NCBI GenBank assembly: GCA_020633205.1
Contig: JACKEB010000022.1
Location: 150,289-214,288, forward strand
Reading direction: 5' to 3'
Origin: Polyangiaceae bacterium
GTDB lineage: Bacteria > Myxococcota_A > Polyangia > Polyangiales > Polyangiaceae
DNA: 64,000 bases
This document shows, one piece after another, positions 18,208 through 25,994 of the stretch. Under the pieces are notes generated by a model that was not told the DNA's origin, did not search any database, and worked only from the letters and a program-made list of their open reading frames with translations. The position numbers were made by a program, and so were the translations under genes. The stretch's first letter is position 1; every line of letters starts with the position of its first letter.

Positions 18208-19437
18208 ATGAACATGAAGCGAAGGACCTATGGGTCCCTGACGTCGGTCCTGATCGGCCTTTCCAGCGTTGCCTGTGCGGGGCCATCACCGAAGGGCGAG
18301 GCGGCGACTGGAGGCGCGGCTGGGAGCTCAGGTAGCGCGTCCCAAGGGGGAACGTCAGGGGTTGGCGCGGATGGCGGGAGCGGCGCTGGAGGAGCGGGCG
18401 CTGGTGGGGCCGGCGCCGGCGGTACGACCGTCGGCGGAACCGGCGGCACTGCCACAGCAGGGAACTCCGGCACCGGCGCAGCCGGGGGCGTTGCGGGCAG
18501 TGCGGGCTCTGGGGGCAGTTCAGGCGGCGCAGCTGGATCCTCTGGAGGTAGCGCGGGAAGCAGCGGCGCTGCTGGGGCAAGCGGCGCGGCAGGAGTCGGC
18601 GGCACCGGCGGCGCAGCGACTTGTTCTCCGCCTTGTGGCGCGCATGGCAGCTGCGACACCACTTCGACGCCCGTGTGCGTGTGCGAGTCGAACTACGAGG
18701 GTGCCACCTGCGAGGCTTGCAAGAGTGGCTTCCAGGACCACGACAGGAACGGCACCTGCGAGGTCGCGTGCACGGTCGGAGCCTGCGTCACCGGTGGCTT
18801 CTGCCAGGACGCCTCAGGGACGCTGGCATGTGTTTACCCTGGCAGCTGCGCTGCGCTCAAGGCGCTGAACCCTGCTGCGGGAGACGGCGAGCACCAGCTG
18901 TTCGTCGGGAACGACCCGCAGAAGCCCGCGCAGATCTTCTGCAACGACATGGCTGGGACTCCGCTCGAGTACCTCACGCTGATCAACCCCAATACCTTCA
19001 CGAACGACTACAGCAATACACCTGCGCCAACCCAGGTGGTCACCTACACCAAGATCCGCGTGGATCTGGCCACCCTCAAGGTGGGCATCGAGGATCCTAC
19101 CTTCGCTAGCTCGGACACCGCGTCACCCGTCACACCGTACGCCACAATAACCTCTTGCCACTCCAACACCGGGGCCGGTGTCGTTGGTAGCGGCGTCGCA
19201 GATATTCGCGGCACTCAGTTCGCGTTCGACGACACCTTCACCAACTTTGGCTTCTGCTCCTCTGGGGGAGGCTCCTTCACGGACAACTTTCAGCGCTTCG
19301 AGTTTACTGCGGACGGACAGTGCGGCTCGTATGGCCCGTCGGAGCTGGCGAATGAAATCGGGGACAGCTGTTTCAATATCCCAGCCACGCCTGACGGCGA
19401 GCGTAACTTCGTGCTGCAGCTGAAGTACTTTCCGTGA
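18208..19437 (+). CDS. Surface lipoprotein with EGF-like and GON domains
   Basis: A 409-residue lipoprotein with a strong AAGGAAAGGAAG Shine-Dalgarno. The signal peptide ends in the lipobox VACAG. Residues about 20-135 are a Gly/Ala/Ser low-complexity stalk. An EGF-like module starts near 138 (CGAHGSCDTTSTPVCVC and CESNYEGATCEACKSGF). From about 209 the sequence matches the GON domain of metazoan ADAMTS proteins: CAALKALNPAAGDGEHQLFV, IFCNDMAGTPLEYLTL, YTKIRVDLATLKV and the Cys-rich end. This is a likely surface-displayed adhesin or binding protein. No protease domain is present. Confidence 0.82.
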   Translation: MNMKRRTYGSLTSVLIGLSSVACAGPSPKGEAATGGAAGSSGSASQGGTSGVGADGGSGAGGAGAGGAGAGGTTVGGTGGTATAGNSGTGAAGGVAGSAGSGGSSGGAAGSSGGSAGSSGAAGASGAAGVGGTGGAATCSPPCGAHGSCDTTSTPVCVCESNYEGATCEACKSGFQDHDRNGTCEVACTVGACVTGGFCQDASGTLACVYPGSCAALKALNPAAGDGEHQLFVGNDPQKPAQIFCNDMAGTPLEYLTLINPNTFTNDYSNTPAPTQVVTYTKIRVDLATLKVGIEDPTFASSDTASPVTPYATITSCHSNTGAGVVGSGVADIRGTQFAFDDTFTNFGFCSSGGGSFTDNFQRFEFTADGQCGSYGPSELANEIGDSCFNIPATPDGERNFVLQLKYFP

Positions 19438-19449
19438 GGAGCCGGTTGA

Positions 19450-20838
19450 CTAGACCCGTATCTCCGTCCAGCCGCTGCGCTGCCACATCGCGGTGAACAC
19501 GGCGCTGTTCAGCAGGCGGCTCGACATGTAGCAGAGCCAGAGAGCGATCAACCCAAAGCCGAACACCGGCCCGAGCAGGTAGGCGAGGGGGATCGCCAGG
19601 AGCCACTGGGTAGCGACCGAGACGAGCATCGTGCGTTTCGCGTCGCCGGCCCCGATCAAGCCGTGCATCAGCACCAGGCCGAGGGTGTCGATGGGCAGGC
19701 CGACGCAGATCAGGCGTAGCGGAGTCACTCCCAGTGCCAACGTCTCCTGATCCGTGAGGAAAGGCGCCAGTAAAAAGCGTGGGAACAAGAGCCCAGGGAT
19801 CACCAGCACGGCGATCACGCAAACTGCCAGCTTCGCCACGTCCCAGCCCCAGCTCCGCGCGTCGTCGCCACTCCCGCGCCCAAGCGCCTGCCCCACGAGG
19901 GAACCGGCGGCCAGCCCAAACCCCATGCCGGGCAACACGGCGAGCAGCAGCAAGTTCACCAGCACCTGGCTCACGGCGAGTTCTCGCGTGCCCACACGGC
20001 CCACGATGGTGAAGAAGGCGGTCATCCCCCCAGCAAAGAACAGCTGCTGAACCCCGGCAGGGGTGCTCAAGCGCAGCAAGTTTGCGAGCACCTCTCGGCT
20101 CGGCAGCCCCTTGAGGAAGCCCAGGGGGCGCGCCCGGGAAAACGCTTGAACGAAGTACACCAGCGTTCCGATGTACGTCGCGATGCTGCTACCGAGGCCT
20201 GCACCGTCGGCACCCATCTTCGGCATGCCCCACACACCGAAGATCAGCGCGTAGCTGATCACCACGTTGGCCACGTGCATGACCAGCAAGGTCACGAAGT
20301 AGCGCCAGGACTCGCCCACGCCATTCCAGAAGCCGCGGAAGGCGAAATTGATCCCTACGGCAACAATAGACAGGGATCGCATCTGCCAGTAGCCAACCCC
20401 AACGTCGACCACTGGCTGCTGGTCCACCAGCAGCGGGAACAGGGTCGAGGCGCCGAAGTACACGAGCAGCGTGAGCGGCGCCCCAAGGCCCAGCGCGAGC
20501 AACAGCCCGCCGTTCAAGCTCAGCGCGGTCTGTTCGCGTTTGCCCTCACCCAGGCGGCGCGCGCTGATGGCCTGCACGCCGGAAGACAGGCCAGTGATCA
20601 GCGCGAGCGTCAGGAAGTTCGTGAAGGACGCCAGCCCGACGCCCGCCAGCGCGGCGTCTCCAAGCCGCCCCACCATGAAGGTGTCCACCAAGTTCAGCAG
20701 GTTCTGGGACACCATCCCGCCGACGATGGGCAGTGCCAACGCCAGAATCGTACGCAGCCTAGGGTTCGCGGCAGCTCCAGGCGGCGTTGAAGTCGGGTTT
20801 GGGGGGGAGGCCGACGGCTTGGGCTCTGCGACTGACAT
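19450..20838 (-). CDS. MATE-family efflux transporter
   Basis: A 462-residue inner-membrane protein with 12 predicted helices and two MATE repeats. Recognisable parts are LALPIVGGMVSQNLLNLVDT, FMVGRLGDAALAGVGLASF, the GVQAISARRLGEGKREQ segment and, in the second half, GMGFGLAAGSLVGQALGRG. MATE pumps export cationic drugs or metabolites using Na+ or H+. The ATG at 20838 is chosen because the upstream extension is antisense to the GerW gene. The N-terminal leader is Pro/Ser-rich and contains a copy of the G-run motif on the opposite strand. It converges on the GON lipoprotein gene with 12 bases between. Confidence 0.93.
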   Translation of the reverse strand: MSVAEPKPSASPPNPTSTPPGAAANPRLRTILALALPIVGGMVSQNLLNLVDTFMVGRLGDAALAGVGLASFTNFLTLALITGLSSGVQAISARRLGEGKREQTALSLNGGLLLALGLGAPLTLLVYFGASTLFPLLVDQQPVVDVGVGYWQMRSLSIVAVGINFAFRGFWNGVGESWRYFVTLLVMHVANVVISYALIFGVWGMPKMGADGAGLGSSIATYIGTLVYFVQAFSRARPLGFLKGLPSREVLANLLRLSTPAGVQQLFFAGGMTAFFTIVGRVGTRELAVSQVLVNLLLLAVLPGMGFGLAAGSLVGQALGRGSGDDARSWGWDVAKLAVCVIAVLVIPGLLFPRFLLAPFLTDQETLALGVTPLRLICVGLPIDTLGLVLMHGLIGAGDAKRTMLVSVATQWLLAIPLAYLLGPVFGFGLIALWLCYMSSRLLNSAVFTAMWQRSGWTEIRV

Positions 20839-21012
20839 ACGGGACGTCAAGGGTGCTGCGGTAGCGCTGCAGCGAACTTTGGGGACAGGCGAGCCCTGCA
20901 AGCCGAGGAGCGGCGGAGCCCTGATATGGCACGCCTGATCCCGGATCGAAACCCCGTGGCGCTCACCGCCTTTTGTCGCCCCACTTTGACGAGGGAGTGC
21001 AGGCGTGGTGGG

Positions 21013-21432
21013 ATGCACCCCATGGAACTCGACGACTTGGTCAAGGGGCTGCTGGCTGAGGTGAGTCGAGTGGCGAAGAGCGACGCGGTGGTGGGTCAGG
21101 TCCGCGATGCGGGGGACGCCAAGGTGCTGCCGCTCTCCAAGGTGAGCATCGGCTTCGGCGCCGCGATCGTTGGCCTGGATGGCAAAGCCAAGCGCGACGC
21201 GCTGAAAGGCGACGCGGGGATCGAGGGCGGCGGCGTAGGTGGCGCCCTGACCGTGGAACCAAAAGCGTTCGTCGTCGTGGGACAAGACGGTGTGCCCCAT
21301 ATGTTGGCGCTGAAGCGCGGCAAGAAGGCCGTGGTGCGCCGCGGACTCGAGATATTGCCGCGCGGAGAAAGCGCGGCGCTGCTGGGAGGCGCCGCCAAGG
21401 CGCTGACCGCTGGCGAGTCCGACGACGAGTGA
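21013..21432 (+). CDS. GerW/YtfJ-family sporulation protein, copy 1
   Basis: A 139-residue protein of the GerW (YtfJ) family. Conserved features are the N-terminal LDDLVKGLLAEVSRVAKSDA, the strand VLPLSKVSIGFGAA, the Gly-rich IEGGGVGGALTVEPKAFVVV turn and HMLALKRGKK. In Bacillus, YtfJ localises to the forespore and affects germination. The start is taken as the ATG at 21013 (another ATG is at 21022). Its stop overlaps or abuts the start region of the DUF2953 gene, and a second GerW gene follows. A role in myxospore formation is inference. Confidence 0.87.
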   Translation: MHPMELDDLVKGLLAEVSRVAKSDAVVGQVRDAGDAKVLPLSKVSIGFGAAIVGLDGKAKRDALKGDAGIEGGGVGGALTVEPKAFVVVGQDGVPHMLALKRGKKAVVRRGLEILPRGESAALLGGAAKALTAGESDDE

Positions 21433-21433
21433 T

Positions 21434-22102
21434 GTGATCTGGCTGCTGGTCGCCGCTGGGTTGGTGCTTGGCTTCGTGCTGTGGAGCTTCGTACCCTGGC
21501 GGCTCGAGCTGTCGATTCAGGGGCGAGGCGCGCCAGATGGCACTTGGGTGCTGGGTGGCGGCGGGCGATTCGGCCCTGTGGCGCTCAGCGCAGCGGCGGC
21601 TCGCGGCGTGCAGCCGCGCGCCCAGGCACACCTCTTTGGTCGCACCGTGTGGCAGCGCAGCCTGGGCGACTCTGACAAGCAGCAGTCAGAACCCGATGAG
21701 CGTAGCCTCGAGGAGCGGTTGGAGAGCGTCACCAGCGGCTACTCACGGCTCGAACGCTGGTTTGACCCCGACGCACTGGTCAGCTTCGCCTTGGAGGAGC
21801 GACGCCGGGTGCGGGTGCAGCTGGCTCAGGCGCACGTGCAGTATTCGTTCGCGGACGTTGCGACGACGGGCAAGCTCATGGCCGCCCTCTACGTGCTCAG
21901 TGGGGTGCTGCCGCCGCCGCTCCTGGTCACTCAAGACGTGAGCTGGGAGAGCGAAGACCGCGCAGCGCTGGATTTGTCGCTCGAAGCGCGGGTGTGGCCC
22001 CTGCTCCTGATGTTCGATGCGCTGTGGTTCGGGGTGCGTCACATCAAGCTCATCAAGCGCCGGGAAGCCGAAGAGATCGACACCGAGCGTGCTGAGGGGT
22101 AG
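21434..22102 (+). CDS. DUF2953-like membrane-anchored protein
   Basis: A 222-residue protein beginning with a single membrane helix (MIWLLVAAGLVLGFVLWSFV), followed by a soluble domain with the order typical of DUF2953: WRLELSIQGRG, a variable acidic linker, then VQYSFADVATTGKLMAALYV and DLSLEARVWPLLLMFDALW. In Bacillus, ytfI (DUF2953) is next to ytfJ (GerW), and the same pairing is seen here between two GerW genes. This synteny supports the assignment more than the sequence alone. The GTG start follows the GerW TGA directly, suggesting coupled translation. Confidence 0.75.
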   Translation: MIWLLVAAGLVLGFVLWSFVPWRLELSIQGRGAPDGTWVLGGGGRFGPVALSAAAARGVQPRAQAHLFGRTVWQRSLGDSDKQQSEPDERSLEERLESVTSGYSRLERWFDPDALVSFALEERRRVRVQLAQAHVQYSFADVATTGKLMAALYVLSGVLPPPLLVTQDVSWESEDRAALDLSLEARVWPLLLMFDALWFGVRHIKLIKRREAEEIDTERAEG

Positions 22103-22130
22103 CCTGGTCGTCACATCAGTCAGGGGAACG

Positions 22131-22598
22131 ATGTCGAAGCAAAAGCTAGGAAATATCGTCAGCAGCTTGCTGGATGGCATGGGAACGCTGTCCAAGAGCG
22201 AAACCATCGTAGGGGAACCTCAGCAGGCGGGCGACGCGACGGTGATCCCCGTGCACCGGCTCAAAGTTGCTTTTGGCGCTGGCACGGCGCGCGCTGGTGC
22301 ACACGGCGGCAAGCTGGATGGTGACACTGGAGGGCAAGGCGCTGGTGGCGCCGTAGAGCTCGACCCCATCGCCGCTATTGCCGTAGGGAAAGACGGCCAC
22401 GCCCACTTGCTCACCGTGGACGGCGACGCGGGGAGCACCTGGGCGAACCTGATCGCCGAGGTGCCGGATCTAGTGACACGCCTCGCGCACACGCTGGGGG
22501 AGCGGGCAGTGCACGAGCTGAGCACACGGAAAATCAGCGCTCGCGCCGTCGAAACCGAGGAAGCCCCGGCAGAGCTCGCCGAAAACTCCGAAGAGTAG
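22131..22598 (+). CDS. GerW/YtfJ-family sporulation protein, copy 2
   Basis: A 155-residue paralogue of the GerW-like protein encoded at 21013-21432. It keeps LGNIVSSLLDGMGTLSKSET, VIPVHRLKVAFGAG, the Gly-rich TGGQGAGGAVELDPIAAIAV turn and HLLTVDG. The ATG at 22131 has an AGGGG Shine-Dalgarno. It is the last gene of the three-gene unit GerW-DUF2953-GerW and converges on the isoaspartyl peptidase gene. Divergence from copy 1 is large, so this is not a recent duplication; the two may form a hetero-oligomer (inference). Confidence 0.85.
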   Translation: MSKQKLGNIVSSLLDGMGTLSKSETIVGEPQQAGDATVIPVHRLKVAFGAGTARAGAHGGKLDGDTGGQGAGGAVELDPIAAIAVGKDGHAHLLTVDGDAGSTWANLIAEVPDLVTRLAHTLGERAVHELSTRKISARAVETEEAPAELAENSEE

Positions 22599-22604
22599 CC
22601 TCGG

Positions 22605-23525
22605 CTAGAAGCCGCTTTCGGTCTCCGCGCCCGCCCATGCAGCGGCCCAGCTCATCGTCGTGGTGCTGCGAGACCAGGCGAGGCGACCGTCGTGGCCGAT
22701 CACGATCAAGCCAGCGGGCGCCTGCCAGCGCGACGCGAGCTCTGCCACCAGCGCATCCGCGGCGACGCGAGGCCCTTGAGCGCTGGCAAGTGCGCTCGCG
22801 CGGTAGCTGGCGACGGCCTTGAGGATCCCCTCGCCATAGCCCGTGGCAGAGCATCCGCCGAGGGCGTCGTCGGCGTAGCTACCGGCGCCAACGATGGGGC
22901 TGTCGCCGACCCGCCCGGGGTATTTCCCTGCGGTACCGCCTGTGCTGGTGGCAGCTGCGAGGTGTCCCGCGCTATCGCGCACCACCGCACCTACGGTGCC
23001 TCCCGCCCAGTTCTTGGCGTGGCCAGCGGCGAGGGCCGCCTGGAGCTTGACCCGGGCGGCCTCCGTGACCAGCTGCTCCGCTGGGATCTCACTGAAATCG
23101 TTCGCCAGCGCAAAGCGCCGAGCGCCCTCCGCCGCATACAACACGTGCTCGCCGCGCTCGAGCGCCGCCCGCGCGACCAGGACGGGGTTCTTGAAGCCAA
23201 CCAGGGCGCACACGGCTCCGGCGCGCAGCGACTCGCCACACATGATCGAGGCGTCGAGTTCTGGTGCGCCATCCAGATTGAGCGAGGCTCCTGTTCCGGC
23301 GTTGAAACAAGGGTCATCTTCCAGCGCCACGACCGCCTCGGCGGCTGCATCGAGCGCGTTGCCTCCCGCCTCGAGGAGCTTGCGCGCGCGGTCGACCGCA
23401 GCTTTACAACCCGCGGCGTGCGCCGGGCGCTTGGCCTCGGGGACGTCGCCCGCGCCGCCATGCACCAGGATGCTCCAGCTGGCAGGGCCTGGACTCGCCC
23501 AGCTCGTCAGCGCCAAGTCGTTCAT
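22605..23525 (-). CDS. Isoaspartyl peptidase/plant-type L-asparaginase
   Basis: A 306-residue Ntn-hydrolase precursor that cleaves beta-aspartyl dipeptides and L-asparagine. Motifs include SILVHGGAGDVP at the N terminus, DDPCFNAGTGASLNLDG, LDASIMCGES, and the autoproteolysis site NWAGGTVGAVV, where Thr177 becomes the N-terminal nucleophile of the beta chain. Beta-chain features are STGGTAGKYPGRVGDSPIVG and ALGGCSATGYGE. No signal peptide is seen, so it should be cytoplasmic. The gene follows the membrane protein at 23538-24251 by 12 bases on the same strand. Confidence 0.94.
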   Translation of the reverse strand: MNDLALTSWASPGPASWSILVHGGAGDVPEAKRPAHAAGCKAAVDRARKLLEAGGNALDAAAEAVVALEDDPCFNAGTGASLNLDGAPELDASIMCGESLRAGAVCALVGFKNPVLVARAALERGEHVLYAAEGARRFALANDFSEIPAEQLVTEAARVKLQAALAAGHAKNWAGGTVGAVVRDSAGHLAAATSTGGTAGKYPGRVGDSPIVGAGSYADDALGGCSATGYGEGILKAVASYRASALASAQGPRVAADALVAELASRWQAPAGLIVIGHDGRLAWSRSTTTMSWAAAWAGAETESGF

Positions 23526-23537
23526 GGGCCGCGTGTA

Positions 23538-24251
23538 TCACGCCGCGCGCCAGTTGCGCAGGCGATACTCGATGCCCAGGGGCAGCGGCGTGAGCAGGAG
23601 CAGTGGCCAGGGCAGGCGACTCGCGGCTACCCCGTGGAGCAACCACAACGCGCCGGCGACGCTCGCCAAGAGCGCTGCCGCTGCGAGGGTAAGCCGCCGC
23701 GCTGATGGTCTGAGGTCCACCACCCAGGGCGGAACCGCCAGCACCAGCGGCAACAAAAGACCGACGCTCGCGGTCCAATACGAGACGCCGGGTGCCGGCG
23801 CGATGACGGGACCCGGAGTCAAGCCGAGGCGGGGATCGAATCTTGCGCCCAACGGATCGACGAGCGTTCCGCCGGTAAGCACTTGCCAGTTCCGCCCGGA
23901 TTCGAACGCCGGGAACAGGCTCGCCTGAGTCGCCCAGGGACCCAGCGCAAGTACCAACCCGAGCGCAGCCAAGATCCAGCCTCCAGCCACTGCTCCACGT
24001 TCAAGTCGTGACGGCGAGACGCCCAGAGCCAGCAGCGCCCGTGCCTCCCCACGCAAGCGGCTGAGCTGACCACTGAGCCAAGTGGCGATCCCGGCGAGCA
24101 GCGGGCCGAGTGCACCGATACGCGCCGCGCGCTGACCCCAGCTTGCTCCCACTTCGTCCGTCGCCCAGGTCAAACCTCCGGCAAGCGCGTACAGGGCTGC
24201 TCCGAAGAGCAGCGTGCGAGCGAGCTGGGTTTTGCCGTGAGGATTCAACAT
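23538..24251 (-). CDS. Multi-spanning membrane protein of unknown function
   Basis: A 237-residue protein with about five to six hydrophobic helices (for example TLLFGAALYALAGGLTWATD, VAGGWILAALGLVLALGPWA, WTASVGLLLPLVLAVPPWVV, LTLAAAALLASVAGALWLLH). No family was recognised. The pattern of six helices with a periplasmic Gly/Pro-rich loop resembles LptF/LptG-like or ABC-permease accessory subunits only loosely. The ATG at 24251 is used because the upstream frame overlaps the divergent lipoprotein promoter. It is likely co-transcribed with the isoaspartyl peptidase. Confidence 0.7.
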   Translation of the reverse strand: MLNPHGKTQLARTLLFGAALYALAGGLTWATDEVGASWGQRAARIGALGPLLAGIATWLSGQLSRLRGEARALLALGVSPSRLERGAVAGGWILAALGLVLALGPWATQASLFPAFESGRNWQVLTGGTLVDPLGARFDPRLGLTPGPVIAPAPGVSYWTASVGLLLPLVLAVPPWVVDLRPSARRLTLAAAALLASVAGALWLLHGVAASRLPWPLLLLTPLPLGIEYRLRNWRAA

Positions 24252-24323
24252 GGACGAAGTTTTTGTCCGGCCGGAGCACCAGCTGTTACGGAAGTGCGGG
24301 CTGCTCTCCGAGGACACAACACA

Positions 24324-24902
24324 ATGCTCAATCGATTCAAGAAGTTCGGCTCGAGTCTCTCCGCTGTAGTGCTGGGGGCCTTCGGATTGCTGCTGCTCAC
24401 GGGTTCTGCCGGGTGCGACTTCGGGGAGGGCGACGCGACCATCCCCGGCGAGGACCTGGGCACCTTTCACATCGTGGCGCGCCTCCAGGACAGCAGCTGC
24501 GGGCCGGGAGCGCTTGGCAGCCAAGACGTCTGGGAGTTCGACGTCCGCATGTCTCGGGAAGACAACGCGATTTACTGGCTAAACGGCGAGGAGCCGGTGG
24601 ACGGCAGCCTGGCCTCGGATGGGCTCACTTTCTCCTTCGACAGCTCAGCTCAGGTGCAGTTGATCGAGCCGAATCGTGGGACACCAGGCTGCGCCGTCGT
24701 GCGCACGGATCGCGCCAGTGGAGCTCTGGATAGCAGCGACGAGGTGCTCGGTTTCTCAGGGAAATTGAGCTACGGCTTCGTGCCTGGCGCAGGCTCGGAC
24801 TGCACCGAGGCAATCGGCGTCGAGGGCGGCTTCTACACGCTGCCCTGCGAGATCACCTACCAGATGACCGCCAGCCGCACCGAAGCCCCCGCCGAAAACT
24901 GA
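24324..24902 (+). CDS. Lipoprotein of unknown function
   Basis: A 192-residue protein with a signal peptide ending in the lipobox GSAGC (cleavage near residue 30). The mature part begins acidic (DFGEGDATIPGEDLGTFHIV) and is rich in beta-strand patterns with four further Cys residues, suggesting disulphides. No known domain is seen. It is divergent from the membrane protein gene with 72 bases between the starts. The large non-coding, hairpin-rich region follows immediately downstream. Confidence 0.75.
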   Translation: MLNRFKKFGSSLSAVVLGAFGLLLLTGSAGCDFGEGDATIPGEDLGTFHIVARLQDSSCGPGALGSQDVWEFDVRMSREDNAIYWLNGEEPVDGSLASDGLTFSFDSSAQVQLIEPNRGTPGCAVVRTDRASGALDSSDEVLGFSGKLSYGFVPGAGSDCTEAIGVEGGFYTLPCEITYQMTASRTEAPAEN

Positions 24903-24940
24903 CCCGCCGCTTTGATGTCGGGCGTGAAACAATAGGCCTC

Positions 24941-25723
24941 CTGCAAAAGCCTGGCGCGTTGCAGACTTGGCAAGCGCTTGAGAGGGTGCTAAGTCTGAAC
25001 CAACGTGCAGGAATGGAGGCAACTCCCGGAATGTTCCGGCAGGGGAGAACCCCTGTACTTGCACGGGGGTGTGGATCAAGCCACACGGCGCCCCCGGGGG
25101 AGCTGGAGTCCGTCCAGCAGCGCTCTGCGCTGTTCGTACGGTCGCTCAGTCACGCCCTCGCGCGTTCGTGCAGTGAGATCCCGGTTGTTTCGGAAACACC
25201 TCAACGGGGACGGAAGGCGGCTTGCGCGATTCAGTGCGCGCCGCGCCAGCGCGGTACGCTGCTTGGTTCTCGCTCAAACCGACCGGAACCCGGGCGATGA
25301 GGCAGCTCTCGCTCAGGCTGAGGTGTCTGGCATTGGCCAGAGGAGGGAAGCAAAGACATGCAGAGTAGTGACACCCCTAACCAGGAGGCAGATCGCTCCT
25401 AGCTGCTGCTGCTTTGGACTTGTTCCAATCTCTCACTTGAGCTGACTTCATTTGCGCGGCGCCTTGGTTTTCCTGGGTTTCGTCAGTCTGAAGGGTTCGT
25501 GGGAGGTGGTCTCTACCAGCGAGGGCAACCTCGCGGCCGTGTGCGGGCTGGGCTCGCCTACGGGAGACTAGAAGCAGTGCTGAATCGATTGCGATCACCA
25601 CGCTGAGTTTGGGCCATTGAGCGTCGCAGCTTGGTGGACTCAGGCCACGCGGTAAGCCCGTCGGAGACGGGGCCTACGGCGGGTCGGGTGGGCACAGTCC
25701 CACCCGGCCCGTTTCTAATTTTG
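24941..25723 (+). ncRNA. Candidate large structured RNA of unknown family
   Basis: About 780 bases without a credible coding frame carry closely packed perfect hairpins on the plus strand. Examples are 24962-24968 with 24991-24997 (7 bp), 25015-25026 (GCAA tetraloop), 25027-25038, 25041-25054, these three enclosed by 25004-25009 with 25060-25065, then 25069-25086, 25103-25117, 25118-25132, 25326-25341, 25383-25400, 25519-25534 (6 bp, GCAA tetraloop), and a stem 25614-25622/25629-25637 stacked on 25603-25608/25638-25643. The block ends in a 13-bp terminator. It lacks the signatures of RNase P RNA, tmRNA or SRP RNA. The 5' end is a guess. Confidence 0.55.
25680..25723 (+). terminator. Strong intrinsic terminator
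   Basis: A 13-bp stem (25680-25692 with 25699-25711, one G-T wobble) encloses the loop CACAGT and is followed by TTTCTAATTTT. It ends the hairpin-rich block and is well separated from the next gene at 25995, so it most likely terminates a free-standing transcript. Confidence 0.85.
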
Positions 25724-25994
25724 TGGCTGCCGCTCTCACAAGCGGTCCGTGCGCGCGCTCTCAGTCGCTGTTCGCCGCGCCGCTCCCCCCAAGAAAGCGG
25801 CCAGGCAGCTCAAGTGGCGCTCCCGCCGCCGTGAGCAACTATCGCCGCAAAAACGAACGGTCTGAGGGTGCCACGAGGGTGGGCCTTTGGCGCTCCATGG
25901 ATTAGCGTCCCGGGCGCCCTGCGGGGCTGCGCTTTTACAGCGCGAGGCTCGAGCGCCTGCGTGGCGCCTCCTCGATGAACGAGAAACGACGGTT
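25724..25994. other. Leader of the membrane protein gene
   Basis: These 271 bases lie between the terminator and the ATG at 25995. No coding frame or clear regulatory motif was identified; the promoter of the membrane protein gene must lie here if the terminator is effective. Confidence 0.4.

Noticed and set aside
20839..21300. N-terminal extension of the MATE transporter
   Set aside because: It is antisense to the GerW gene and unlike any transporter leader.
24941..25723. RNase P RNA, tmRNA, SRP RNA or group I/II intron
   Set aside because: No GAGGAAAGTCC core or ACAGAAA element, no tRNA-like end with a T-arm, no SRP apical loop, no intron domain V and no intron-encoded protein were found.
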